A stretch of DNA of 64,000 nt from Clonostachys chloroleuca (taxonomy: Eukaryota > Ascomycota > Sordariomycetes > Hypocreales > Bionectriaceae). Position numbers and translations under genes: made by a program. The stretch covers positions 1,488,001 to 1,552,000 of the forward strand of contig JBANAY010000001.1 of assembly GCA_037952775.1 (NCBI GenBank), given 5' to 3'. Of the stretch, positions 34,322 to 46,214 are shown one piece after another; position 1 is the first letter of the stretch, and the number at the start of each line of letters is the position of its first letter. The notes below the pieces were generated by a model, which saw nothing but the letters and a program-made list of their open reading frames with translations, ran no database searches and was not told the DNA's origin.

Positions 34322-35124
34322 GATGGACTGTGATGACAGCTGGATGAGATCAATTGATGGAGAAAATCGATGAATATGACTCTGACGCTGATGGATCTTT
34401 AAAAGCAAATACGGTATCGGGAGAGCGCGTCTTACAAAAACCTCCGATTCCTCCCGTAGTCGCGGAGGGTTTCAGCTCCGGGCTGAAGCTTGCAGCATCA
34501 CCAGGCCTCGAATAGCGGAGCTTTGAGTAGGCGTTCCTCTCGTCAGTCTCTCCGCGCTCTTTCAGCTGGTGGCTCCGGCTGCTGCAGTAACACGAATTAC
34601 TTTTTTCCTCGCATTTGGCATCTCGTGATGAAATAGCAAAAATGCACAAAGAAACATTGCGCATACCTCCATTTATCCCTCAGCGATACGTGACCGATTT
34701 GGTACAGGGTGGGCTGCAAATATTGATGGCTTTGCTTACCGACCAACCTTTTCATTTCCGCCTTACACTCCCACCAGGGCACCTGGAAACATCATCGCGT
34801 ATCACAGCCTCTAAGGAGACAAATCAGACCCTTACTGTTTAGGCTTCCACTTGATAGTTTCAAAAATCTCCGCCGCCTACCTATTTATGAGCCACGATGC
34901 TTAGTAGTAGGCGGACTTCCGCCTGGCTACTTGATGATAATTCCACTCTATCCAGCATGTAGTCATTTCGCCATTGACAAGAATACGTACTTCTGGGACT
35001 ATAAAAGCATGAAAAGGACGTAGAGAATAGGAAGAGCTAGAGATTCGAATACATAGCATTCTGCACTCATTCTAAACTTCCAAAGTGTGACTCCTGATTA
35101 GTCCCCTGGCAACTACAAGACACG
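34322..35124. other. Divergent intergenic region
   Basis: 803 bases between two divergent start codons (258-residue membrane protein and SDR). It contains a TATAAAA-like element at about 35000. No gene was seen. Confidence 0.55.
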
Positions 35125-36170
35125 ATGATTTACACGACCTACACACAGTTTTTCCCTCCAAAACCAACTTTCACAGAGGAAAATCTCCCCTCCCAGAAAG
35201 GAAAGGTTTTCATGGTAACTGGCGGCAACTCGGGCATCGGATATGAGTTGTGCAAGATCCTCTATGGCTCAGGGGCCACGGTCTACATGGCAACTCGATC
35301 AGAGGTAAGTACCCATAAACTCAGAAGCCCTCTCTCGACCAATAACCAACTAAAATTGCGAAGCAACGAGCTACGGAAGCTATTCAAACCATCACTCGAT
35401 CGACGCCTTCGTCAGAGGGAACCCTCAAATTCCTCCACCTTGATCTTTATGACCTGAATGCCGTCAAAGCTGCAGCCGCAGCCTTCGCCGCCCAGGAATC
35501 CAAGTTAGATGTGCTATGGAACAATGCAGGTCTTTCTGCATTTCGGTTCGCGTCTGACGCAAGAACGACCCAGGGATTCGAACCCATGATGGGCATGCAC
35601 TGCATCGCCACTCTCCTGTTCACCCAGCTTCTCAAACCCCAGCTGCAGGCTGCTGTGAAAGCTTCACCGGGGTCGCCCGGCTCTGTGCGTGTCCTCTGGA
35701 CGGCAAGCATCTCACTTGACGGGTCATCTCCGCCCAATGGAATCGAGTTCGACCTGCTCGAAACGGGGGGCAAGGATCCCACCCGGAACTACGGCGCTTC
35801 CAAGGCAGGATCCTGGATCCTGGCCCGTGAGATGGCTCGGAGATGGGGGGCTGATGGCATAACCATCGCTTGCCTCAACCCTGGGAACGTCAAGTCCAAT
35901 GGTTATACGGGTGCCCCCAACAGAGTCATGTTCTTCCTCAAAAGACTGCTCTCGGAGACCAAATCTGGAGCCTACACTGAACTTTACGCAGGTCTATCTC
36001 CTGACGTCAAGAATGGGGATTATGTGATTCCGTTCGGGAGGATTCGTACAGACAAGGAGTGTCCTAGACAGGACATTGTCAAGGCCATTACCCCTGAGGA
36101 GGAGGGTGGCCTGGGTTACTGTAAGAAGTTCTGGAATTGGTGCGAGGAGCAGTACAAGCCGTTCATTTGA
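35125..36170 (+). CDS. Short-chain dehydrogenase/reductase
   Basis: NAD(P)-dependent oxidoreductase of the classical SDR fold, related to retinol dehydrogenase/WW-domain oxidoreductase-type fungal proteins. Exons 35125-35304 and 35364-36170 give 328 residues. Cofactor motif VTGGNSGIG is at 31-39, followed by NNAG (about 113-116), catalytic Ser in WTASISL (about 175) and YGASK with Tyr about 203 and Lys about 207, so the triad is complete. The 59-nt intron ends in a weak acceptor (TTGCGAAG), which is the only one that preserves the frame. Substrate is unknown. Its neighbours do not form an obvious pathway, although P450, carotenoid oxygenase and SDR within 14 kb could act on related lipophilic substrates. 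Confidence 0.88.
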
Positions 36171-36372
36171 GTTTCATTTTGTAGTTTTAGAGATGTTGAC
36201 TCCTGCAAATTATTTTTGACATAGATAGTTTATTTTCCTAGCATCCTCGATTATCATCCCCTCCCTTTTCATTCTACATTCTATTGGTACAATAATCGAA
36301 ACCCGTATTTCCAGCTCGGCAATATCCTCCAAAACGCCCAGATAGACCGCAATTTTATCATTTTGAACGAAC

Positions 36373-38523
36373 CTAGTGCCCAATGTTGGTGTTGCCCCTT
36401 GATCGTGGTGGCTCCGAAGGAGTGGCCTCCATGCCTCTAGATGGCGACGGGCCCTCCTCACTGTCTGACTGGGAGCCCTTGGTCCCCTTTTCCTCCATAT
36501 ACAAATCATAGAGGCCGTCATTGCCGACAGGATCGGATCTATATCTCCAGCCAGACCCGACGGCATGTACTCCTCGATCGCTAGTCATTGCCCGGAAGAT
36601 CTGAGCCTCGCTTATCGGTCCCCCATCAGGCACGATCACACGCTCGGCAACCAGCGTCACGCCGATGGCCAAGATCAACTGCAGGCCGGCGGTGAGTGCA
36701 AAAGTCATGTGTATCAGGTTCCAGTGCTCCACGCCCAGCTTCTGCCCAATCTGAGGCGCTTTGCCTTCCAGCGTGATGCCCGAGCTGGACTCCGCGGCCA
36801 TGGCGATCACGCCGATCGCGAACCGCGATAGTAGCCCTTCCATGGCCCGGGTTGAACCGTTGGCTGGCTTTCCGGGTATGGTAGCGGACGGGTAGACCTT
36901 GTATTGCAGGCTCTTCATGGGATCCATCTCTTGTTCTGTACTGCCAGATGGCGAGCTTGCGAAGCCCTGGAGGCCAATGGCCGTAGTGGCGAGGTGGGTC
37001 AAGTTCTCGGCGATCTCATGCTGCGGGAGAGTTGCATTCTTCACGGGACCCTGCCAGGTGGTGCAGCTGTAGTACCAGGAGGCATCGGCCGAGACCTCGA
37101 ACACCGACATGATCCGGCAGTTGGGCCCGCACTCTTGGTCGTACCTTGTCATGAAGGTGGATTGGTCTGACCCGGGGGTGGTGGGGAGGGTGATGACAGT
37201 GTCCTTGGACTCGGCAGTGATTGTAATGTTGGTCACGGTGCCGTTTGCTCCGCGGATGACGGGGTAGCTGTTGCACCTGCTGGTGATTTCCACGCTGCGG
37301 TTTGTGGTCGACTGGACGGGGATGGCCCCTGGGTCGGCAGCGAGCTGCGCGTTTTTCTCGTGGAAGATGTAGGTGCATGATGGGGAGTTGCCGTCGCAGA
37401 AGACAATGGGGTGGTCTTGGAACCAGAGATAGCCCTTGCTGGGGATTTGGTCAAGTGTTCCCTGGCTATACGCAAGAGCCATTGTCCCGTAGCTAGTAGA
37501 TATATGGATTAGATCCTGTGAAAAGAACATTATGAGAGGGTTGTGTATCTTACGTATTTGCTGTGTACTGCTGTGCGCTCAGGGAGTCGGATGATTTGAT
37601 GATTCGGTCTGTTTCCAACTTGGACATGTCAGGGATCAGGATTTGCCCCTTGACCAACATGGCTTTATCCTCGGTCTTCTCCACGCCAAAGGTCAACCCA
37701 ACAGCACCTTAGTATAAAACGTCAGTGAATGGTCCCGGAATATATAAGACTCTGCTTCGTCTCTGTTTGAAAACCGGTGAACTTACTGTAGGCAACCTGC
37801 GATCCCTGTAGTATTACTTCGTGTAAGCAGATAATGAATCCTAAGGGTGTTTCACTGATGACATACCACAATGAGAAGAAGCCAGATCAAGGCCGAAATG
37901 TGAATCGAGATTCTCTTGGACCTGAAAGCAAGAAGAAAAATACTTGACATGCTGGTTGCATTCATTATCGCCTCAACCTATCATTGTGTTAGCATTGAAA
38001 CCAGATGACTTTGTTAGTATGCTTGCCTTATGAGCTGACCGATATCGTCGAGATAGAATCCACCACCGGACATCGTTGACCACGTTATTCAGCTGGCTGA
38101 CGGTAACTACACCGAGGGCAAGAGTGAACCCGACAAAGAGCGCGTAGAAGTACCGCTTCTCCGATCTATTGATGAGATCGGGCTTTGAGTATCCGATCAG
38201 AAGGATGTATACGACGGCAACGAATAGGACAGTAACCAGCCATCTAGCGATGAGATTTATCCATACTCGTTTTCGAGAGCGACGTCTAGCTGCAAGGCCA
38301 CGGAATTGGTACTTCTGGGCTCCCTTTTCGAGGGGAATGGCACCGCCTGGGTCTGAGAATGGAGACTGGTCAGTATAGTTGCATCTCCGACCGATAGGTT
38401 CACTCTGTCCATCAAAAGACAAGAATTTACTTAAGAATTAAGTTTGTCCGGTCACTTACTTTCCGTCCATCCTGATGCAGGACCATCTATGAGTGGCCTG
38501 AACTCAACGGATGTGGGCGACAT
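36373..38523 (-). CDS. Multi-exon fungal membrane protein, unknown function
   Basis: Six exons are deduced: 38460-38523, 38027-38352, 37867-37977, 37787-37805 (19 nt), 37554-37707, 36373-37492; 597 residues, all phases consistent. Four membrane segments: WLVTVLFVAVVYILLIGYS, YFYALFVGFTLALGVVTVS, the ISALIWLLLIVGSQVAY region and LIHMTFALTAGLQLILAIGV near the C-terminus. Between the last two lies a large, N-glycosylation-rich, Cys-containing domain, presumably extracellular (CDGNSPSCTYIF, CGPNCRIM). The WWILSRRYRS motif after TM2 is typical of a widespread but unnamed fungal family. The second intron (37978-38026) appears to use a GC donor. The C-terminus is Ser/Pro-rich. Confidence 0.72.
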
Positions 38524-39320
38524 GGATGTGGAGCTACCACCAGGGAGTCGGTTGTCGATTTAAGGATACGGATCTCGCTTCAATACTAGCAAATTCAATG
38601 AGAGGCATGCAACTGTTCTAGTGAAAGAAGAGAGGGAAGGAAAGGGGAAGACGCTGGTAGATATCTAAACGGTGACGGCATGATCCAAACTATTCTGCAC
38701 GATCAGCCTGGCAAGTCTCATGTCGACCAGCAAGAGCCGGCGCGGTCTTACTGCCCAGCCCTGGGCTCTTCTGTCAATCTCATTCCAAGTCATGCCAAGA
38801 CGGGATACATGGCAGACGGTGAATTACGTACGAGCCAACAATCCCCCGAGCGATGCACGACCTGGCACCAGTCGCGGGCACGACGGCCAGCCACATCTGA
38901 TAGCCCGCCACAGCGTGAGGCGCATTCCTCCAGCTGTCCAACAGTAGACAGGCGTCTGAATTCAAATTGGGCGGCCAGATGAAGTTGGCGGTGTTGCCGA
39001 GAACCGACTTGGAATGCATCATCACCAACCAATGGCCTGACTCTGATTATACGCCGCGGCCTGTCGCGACAAGCAGCCAATTCCACCAGCCGCGCGGCCC
39101 GTCAGTCCAGGCCCCGGGGCCACATATTGCTCGACAATAGGGGCCGAAGCTGACAGATAGATTGAGGCAATAGCAGATGCAAATCTGCCTGGCGATCCTC
39201 ATCCCGGGACCCTGACAGCCCTACCCGATAGCATATGCACCGCTTGGCCTTGGCGTGCAGGGCACTTTTGCGCTTGTGAGTCAAAGCACATTGCTACACG
39301 TCGATGGACTGACCCACCAG

Positions 39321-39370
39321 AGGGCTGGACTCCCTGCATGTCGCAGCCAAGACTATTGGACGCGCAAGCT
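39321..39370 (+). repeat. Direct repeat, copy A
   Basis: 50 bases from AGGGCTGGACTCC to GCGCAAGCT, matching 40375-40424 with four mismatches and no gap. Weaker similarity extends on both sides (GTGAGTCAAAGCAC versus GTGAGTCAATGCAC upstream). Confidence 0.8.
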
Positions 39371-39980
39371 CACGATATACGCCGGCGTCAGGGGCAGACG
39401 TCCAAGTGGTGATGAGAAGTTCAAGCATTGAGTTGGGAGATGGCTGTAGATAAAGGCGGAAGCTAGTTTAATTAACCATAAAAGCCACCTTAAAGCCTAC
39501 TTGAACCTTACAGAATGAGAGGTCTAGATGTCCCAAACTACCAGGTACATAATCAAGATATTAGGTCACAGTGGCTCTCAGCGGTGGATGTTGGTACGGC
39601 TGATGTTTGTAGGCTTGAGCTATTGGATATCAAAAGGTCTAGAGTCTCACGCCAAGCTCAGCTGCATGATTTTTTATACAGCAGTGGGTTGATCAACTGC
39701 CGGTCCATCCACAAATTGCCGGATCTTAAGACGCCCTTCTTAACTCTGAGGAAGGCTTTGTCCAGCATCACCATTCAAAGGCCTAGCTTGATGCAAGATC
39801 CAAAGGGAAGAGATCTGACCGGTACCAAAATAACTATTGCCACTTTCAGCGAGGGCGTTTAGTAGAGGTCAGTAGCCATGACAGTGTCCATTCCATCAAG
39901 TCTGTCCAGTCAGTTGAAAGGACCACTATGCATCGAGATAGAATTTCACAATACGAATTTGGCGCCGAAGTGCAGTGGCT

Positions 39981-40020
39981 GCTGACTCAGCTATCCTGTG
40001 CGCAGGTTAGCTGAGTCAGC
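39981..40020. promoter_or_regulatory. Inverted repeat with two TGACTCA cores
   Basis: GCTGACTCAGCT (39981-39992) and AGCTGAGTCAGC (40009-40020) form a perfect 12-bp inverted repeat around a 16-nt spacer. Each arm contains TGACTCA/TGAGTCA, the Gcn4/Cpc1 (AP-1 type) bZIP site. It could be a paired bZIP site or a hairpin in RNA. Confidence 0.6.
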
Positions 40021-40374
40021 ATTGAACAACGTACCTACAGGGCGAAAACCCTTTCAAGTGTGTTGTCTGCCGTGATTCTAAGCCGGAGAGGATCAATTCT
40101 CCTGCAATAATCTTCTGTAGCTGCTCTTGTCAACCACCGTTGGGTGCCTATGTTAAGACTAGGAGTTGTTTGTTCGCAGGGTTCCTGGGCTTGCTTACCA
40201 GTACTTTGAGAAGGACACTGACGAGTGGACCGAAATAAGGAAGGCATCGACAATGCTGGCTGCACAGATTAAGCGCCCATTGATCACTAGCATTGGATGA
40301 GAGGATAAGGTATGCGAGAGAATCTTTGTTTTCTGGATGTGAGTCAATGCACGTGAGCCAGATGGGCCAACTGG

Positions 40375-40424
40375 AGGGCTGAACTCCCTGGGTGTCGCAG
40401 CCAAGACTATGGGACGCGCAAGCT
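40375..40424 (+). repeat. Direct repeat, copy B
   Basis: Partner of 39321-39370, offset 1054 bases, 46 of 50 identical by eye. Confidence 0.8.
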
Positions 40425-40761
40425 TCTGAAATATCATCTGGCTTGAGGGGGAGAAGCAGAGGAAGAGAGCTCCAAATAAGGGCGGCCGAATCATTCGTTC
40501 AAACATTAGGTACCAATTATAGTGGGAAGCACCGAGATTCGTCTACCTACATGCCCATCATCTCTTCCTTCGTGTCGTATCCATGTCAAATATTCATCCC
40601 ATCTAAAAAAGTACGTAACAAATAACACTCACTCCCTATGCGCCAGCACAACCCACACGCATCCATGTACGTAATAGATACCATTGGAAAGCCAGGAGAG
40701 AAAACACGCACTCAAATCACCAACCGAAATCAGCCACGTCAAGTGAGACAACATAAATCCT

Positions 40762-43520
40762 TTAACTCATCACGGCTGTTGGCCTGCGCTGGCTTTGGCT
40801 GTTTGCTCCCTTGCCGGGCCTGCTTAGTGTGTACTTGGCAAATGCCCGAGCAAGCGCCTTCTTGCAGCTCAGCTTCTGGCTGCCGACGAAGCTGTCCACC
40901 GTGACGGCGATCGCTCGGTCGATGTCTTGGGCCGAGCAGTACTCCGATAGTCTCATTTTGCAGAAGGACTCGCTAATACGGATGATGGCTTCCAGGTGAC
41001 GCACCTAAGAACATGTGTTAGCAACCGGTATATGTTTCGGCAAGTCCACGAGCTGAAGGGTCGGTCCGAAAGTCGGGAGAAGAGGGTAACTTACGGTAAT
41101 GGGGTAGGCGCCCGTCGCGAGGGACTCTCTTCTCATGTCAGAGAAAAGGCGTGCTATCTTGTCCTCATCCAGGTGGTACAGCTTAGGGTGGCATCGCTCT
41201 CTGGCATACAGGATGTACTTTCTCAGAAGTTGTTGTGGAATCTCACCCTCCTTGTTGCGTGCTGCCGCCCCGTTTGTCCCCTGAGTCTCTGCTTGCTCCG
41301 AGTCATGCTCAACTTCCATCGAGTCCTGGGTCATCTTGGACTGAGACTCGGGATGGCTACGACTGTGGGATCCAACGATGAAGCGAGCAAGGCGTTCATC
41401 CTCAGATGGCTCCACCGTGTCTCGAACGACACACAGAATGTCGAAACGTGACAAAATGGGCTCTGTAAGTTCCACGTTGGCGGAGAAGGGTGCAGTCGAG
41501 TTGTATCGTCCTCCAATAGGGTTGGCTGCTGCGATGATGCCGCAGCGGGCCTGGAGAGTAGTGACAATACCAGCCTTGGAAATAGAAATAGTCTGCTGTT
41601 CCATGGCTTCGTGAATCGAAGTTCGATCCTGATCATTCATCTTGTCGAATTCGTCAATGAGACAAGTTCCCTGATCCGCCAGGACCAGAGCACCTCCCTC
41701 CAGAGTCCATTCGCTTGTTAGAGGGTCTCGACGGACACTAGCCGTCAGACCGACTGCACTGGCACCTTGACCGGTTGCAAATACGGCTCTGTGGGCAGTC
41801 TTTTCGACGTATTTGAGCACCTGAGACTTGGCAGTTCCAGGATCACCTAGTAGAAGAACATTGATATCTCCACGGACATGATGGGAACCCCTGGTTGTCT
41901 TGGCCACGCCGCCGAAAAGAGACAGCGCAACAGCCGTTTTGATGTCTGTGTGGCCGTAGATGCTAGGTGCAATTGAATTGATCACCTTCTCAATAACGTT
42001 GGGATCACGAGAGAGCTTGCGGATCTCATGCTCGTCTTCCTCGGTCAGTCTGAAACCAGCCAGCTGGTCATGGGACTTCACGACGTTGTTGGCTTCCAGA
42101 ATTGTTGCAAAGACGGGGAATCCATTGCGGTTGTTGAGTTGAGCATCGTAGTTGTTTCGGTAAATACCGGTCACTTCAATTTCCTCTCCAGGCTTGGCCT
42201 TGTCGATAAGATCCCACAAGAGGATAACATCTCTGTGGCGAGGGAGACGACCAGCAGGCACAGTGCCAGGGGATTCTTGAAGGGTAAGCTTCTGGTAGTT
42301 ACGGTAGACAGTCTTCTCCGAGTTGAGAGTAAAGGGTCCACGAGACTGGCAGCTCTGGCAGTATGTGATCTTCACCTCCACATTCGACTCTTGTTGGAAG
42401 GGCCCGAGAGTGATACCGCACTTGCCACAGTCAAACTTGACGTATTTGAGCTGGGGAAAGACACCTGAACGGCGTGTGACAACTCCGCTCACACGGACCA
42501 AGCAGTTGAGGTGGGACTGGCGGAGCTGGCGCAGGGTGTAATGAACTGGCAGATCAAAGATGCGCACATGGATCTCGGAGTGGATGCGTTCGTAGTCGGG
42601 ATAGTGCAGAAGAACGACATCCATAGCAACCTGATCAAAGAGCTTGATCATCTCAGAAGGCGCGTTTGCCAAAAAGTAGGCAAGAATTGCCTTGCTTTCT
42701 GACAGGTGCTCGTAGGAAACTTCCAGTGACTCGGCGTTGATTTCACCTAGACTACGGATGCGGTTTCCGTAGACGGACGAGCCAGAAGCATCAGTGTAGG
42801 ATGTGAGGAACGCTCGGAACTCTCTCTTGATTGTTCGCTGGACTGATTGTTGGGATACCCATTCTGTGAGGTTGGAGGCCTTTACATCGCCGAGGGCCTC
42901 AAGAGACAACTCCTCGTCCATGATATCAGCATCCATGAGGTCATCTGGGTCCTCATCGTAGTGGTGGCGGCGTCGGCGGGGCTGAGCCGTCAGATCGATC
43001 TCTCCATCATCATCCTCACCGGGGAGGAATGCAGCAGGAATTCTTTGTCGTCGAGCTACTTCTCGATCTCTCCTGTTGAGCTGAGCCTCAAGCTGTCGTC
43101 TGGCGGCTGGGTCCATCTCTGCAAAGTCTCCATCATCATCAAGGTCGATGTCCTCATATCTGTCGCCTTCTCGGTCATTGTAGTCAGCCTCGAAGCCTTC
43201 CCGGAACAAGTCGACATCGTCGTCGGCCATTTCGTCAATGTCATCAATGTCATCTTGAATCTCGCGCTCTTCGTCAAGATCATCATCATCGTTATCATCG
43301 CCTCCATGGGCAATGTTGAACTCGGCTGGTGGTGACGAGGGCATGGGGCTGGACCCTAGCCCAACTGAGGAAGCATCGCCATCGGCAGTTCTTGAGCGCT
43401 TTCGGTTCCCTCGAGCCTGTATTCCCCGATTGGCAGAGGAGGGGTTGTCGCGAAGAGGTGAACTGATGGGCGGTCAGCGTCATGAATTCAGGGAAACGGG
43501 TTCGGATATTCTCACCTCAT
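40762..43520 (-). CDS. MCM2: DNA replication licensing factor Mcm2
   Basis: Subunit of the Mcm2-7 replicative helicase, loaded at origins in G1. Three exons: 43516-43520 (ATGAG only), 41095-43462 and 40762-41004; 871 residues. Splicing of the 5-nt exon gives [15 protein letters not shown]; the last splice gives [16 protein letters not shown]. Features in order: long acidic N-terminal histone-binding type tail, zinc-binding CGKCG and CQSCQ pair, MCM AAA+ core with Walker A GDPGTAKS, Walker B LIDEFDKM and the LSRFD arginine-finger block. The C-terminal exon is the winged-helix region. The gene is divergent from the UBR7-like gene across 552 bases containing three MCB-type sites, consistent with G1/S expression. 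Confidence 0.95.
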
Positions 43521-44072
43521 GTTTGCTACCCCGCTGTGGTTGGGTACCTAGGTCTTCAGCTTCTACAATAGATCAACCAATTCGTACGAACGATGAAGAG
43601 ACGAGGTGCCAAAAAAGCGACGTGTGCAAAGTGCAGTGCAGGGTATGTGTGAGGGAAACCGTAGCTAGGGGGGCTTCGCAAATCTTTGAGGGGGAAGTGG
43701 ATGTCTCCTCGAGACAAATGGGAATCAATTTAGCTGGCGCGCGACAAAGACGCGACTTCACGCGTAGCATTTAGGCAAGGACGCGTAAAGTGGCCAGTGG
43801 GTCCAGAATTGATTGATTTATGTGGGGCGGGAGCTTAGGGAGCTGCCAGAAATAATACAGCACGTCCCCTGCTGGCATTGGCGCAAAAGTGGTGCAGTTT
43901 TTTCAGTCTGGTCGCCGTGACGTGCAGCCGGCTGAGCTGAGCAAACGCTGTGTCGCACTTCAGATTCGCTTTGGTTATCGCCCTGCATGCTGAGAGTTCT
44001 CCTCTCTATCTCATCAAACACTCCTTTTTGTTGAAGTTTCACGCATCAGAGGCACATAGAATCATCTCGAAA
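43521..44072. promoter_or_regulatory. Divergent MCM2 / UBR7-like promoter
   Basis: 552 bases between start codons. Three MCB-like elements lie at 43750-43786. A pyrimidine-rich tract precedes the plus-strand start (about 43995-44035). Confidence 0.65.
43750..43786. promoter_or_regulatory. Cluster of MCB (MBF) boxes
   Basis: ACGCGT is present exactly at 43760-43765 and 43781-43786, and ACGCGA at 43750-43755. Spacings of 10 and 21 bases put all three on one face of the helix. ACGCGT is the MBF target controlling G1/S genes, including MCM genes, in yeasts. The cluster lies about 240 bases upstream of the MCM2 ATG. Confidence 0.75.
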
Positions 44073-45822
44073 ATGTCGGCAGATCCTCCAAACGGTGTTG
44101 AGAACGCACCTGTTGTCTCTCAGCCCGCTGAACGCAAGAACAGCGTCTCCCAGCAGTCAGAAGCATCCCAGACCGCGGCAGAGTAAGTCCAATTGACAAT
44201 TCAACAGATTTCATCTTTTCTATCTATCACAAGCAGCAAGATTCTAACAATCTCATATTAGGTTCATTCGGGACCAGGAGCTTCTTGAAGCCGACGCGCG
44301 CGAAGCCCTTCCATACGTATGCCATGACCCCAATCATCTCCTGGTTATCAGAATCATTTGGCCGTTTCTAACAGAAGCCTAACAGAGCATCGAGTCCTGT
44401 ACGAAAATTCTTGGATCCCTCCGACAAAACGTCTTCGCGTGCCTCACCTGCAACCCGGCCCCGGCATCCTCAGCGCAAAAATGGGTTCCAGCTGGCGTCT
44501 GCTATGCCTGCTCCATCAGCTGCCACGGCGAACACACACTTGTCGAGATCTTCCAAAAGCGAAACTTCACTTGCGATTGCGGAACAACCAGAATTCCATC
44601 GTCGACACCATGCAGCCTTCGTACAAATAACGAGACCAATACCAAGGGTGGGGTTCATTCAGAGGAGCCCGACGCGAACAACAAATACAACCAGAACTTC
44701 CAGAACCGCTTCTGTGGTTGCGAGTGCGATTACGACCCATTTCAGCAGAAGGGAACCATGTTCCAGTGTCTGGGCCTGGGAACTGCGGAGACGGGAGGAT
44801 GTGGCGAGGATTGGTATCACCCAGGCTGCCTGGTTGGTATGGGACCAAACTGGTTTGAAAAGATGCCATCTTCCAAGAAGGATGTTAAACCCTCCACTGA
44901 AGCACCAGGCGCTCCCCTCACCACGATCAAAGAGGATGTCGAGAACAACCCAGATGGCGAGACAGCCAATGCAGACCAGCAAGCCGATGCAGAGAATGAG
45001 GATGACGAGCCCCCCAATCCCCCCGGATTCCCTGAAGAGGACGAGTTCGAGGGATTCTTGTGCTATAAATGCGTCGCTGCCAACCCTTGGGTCAAATCAT
45101 ATGTTGGCACATCGGGCTTTCTGCCTCCTGTATTTCTTCACCAACCTACTCCGGCAGAGAAGCCCGAGGAAGAAAGCACCTCCAAGAAACGCAAGGCAGA
45201 TGACGAGACGCTAGGTGACGAAGAACCGGTGAAGCGAGCCAAAACCGAAGAACCTAGCTCCGATGTCTCGGCAGATACCAACCCTGCACAGCAAGTTACC
45301 ACAGATACCACCGAGAAGGGCACAGTTCCGTCTGGCTGCAAGCGTGTCAACCTGCCAACACCACCCTCCGAACCCTTTTCACTCTTCTTCAAAGAAGGTT
45401 TCCGTGACCAGTTCTGCCGCTGCTCCAGCTGCTACCGGAAGCTGAACGACCACCCGCAACTCCTCGAGGAAGAGGAAGTGTACGAACCACCCCTGTCAGA
45501 GGATGGCGAGTCGCAACATGGCGGCTCGACCAAGGGAAGTGGCAGTCTACTGGAGCGTGGGGAGAGCGCCCTGCGAAATGTTGATCGCGTGCGCGCCATT
45601 GAGGGTGTCATGGCCTACAACCACCTCAAGGAGAAGCTCAAGCCCTTCTTCCAGCAGTTCGCAGACAGCGGACAGGCGATTGGGGCGGAGGATATCAAGA
45701 CCTACTTTGCGAAGCTCCGCGGTGATGAGGAGGGGATCAAGCAGGCGGGTGAAGCTGCTGCTTCGTCCAAGGATGAGCAGGGTGGGGGCGATGGCAGCCG
45801 CCGTGAGCAGAGCGGCTACTAA
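44073..45822 (+). CDS. UBR-box / PHD-finger protein, UBR7 / Mlo2 type
   Basis: Putative E3 ubiquitin ligase of the UBR7 group (fission yeast Mlo2). Exons 44073-44182, 44262-44316 (55 nt) and 44386-45822 give 533 residues. The UBR box starts at CLTCNPAPASS and continues through GVCYACSISCHGEHTLVE to CDCGTTR, with the expected Cys/His spacing. An atypical PHD finger follows, FCGCECDYD to WYHPGCLVG to LCYKCV, interrupted by an acidic insert. The middle contains KKRKADDE and VKRAKTEE, likely nuclear signals. The C-terminus has another Cys pair (FCRCSSCYRKL). UBR7 in animals acts on histone H2B; that role here is inference. The gene shares a promoter with MCM2. Confidence 0.85.
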
Positions 45823-46214
45823 TGAAGTTGGAGGTTGGCGCAAGCGAGCGAGTTGTGAGAAAGTTATTTGTTTGTAACTAATAGTAGCTGGTACCTTATC
45901 AGGTCACCTCTGGGTTGAGGATATGGAGTTAGGTTAGTTGTGTTGTCGCGGCCGTTGATGGCTACAGCAACCAAAGTTTTGATACCACAATGCACAAAAA
46001 ACCGCATTGAACTGGATTAGTGTAATATTCTTCATTGTATTCTTCTTTTGCCCAACTCCGTAACCTAGCGCTATGCCGTCTGTTTATATAGTCAAGTACC
46101 TCATTATCATACAGCCCATGCTTTACATGCAATATCCAAACCCAACGAACCAAAGTGTGAAAGATCAAAGCAGACATCGCTAGTGCCCCGTCGAGCCTGT
46201 GCTGGATGCGGCAC
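45823..46214. other. Convergent 3' region
   Basis: 392 bases between the UBR7-like stop and the stop of the coiled-coil gene. Only 3' UTR sequence is expected; nothing else was seen. Confidence 0.6.

Larger units (their letters stand above)
38524..40761. other. Gene-free 2.2-kb interval with duplicated segment
   Basis: No supported gene. A 115-codon frame at 39515-39862 starts after a plausible context but has no recognisable motif. The region holds a direct repeat (39321-39370 and 40375-40424) and an inverted repeat with TGACTCA cores (39981-40020), listed separately. It ends at the MCM2 stop codon. Confidence 0.5.

Noticed and set aside
22467..36170. A full secondary-metabolite cluster around the P450, oxygenase and SDR
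   Set aside because: No polyketide, peptide or terpene synthase, transporter or pathway regulator is present; the interspersed genes are unrelated glycosidase and membrane proteins. Only the divergent P450/oxygenase pair is kept as a hypothesis.
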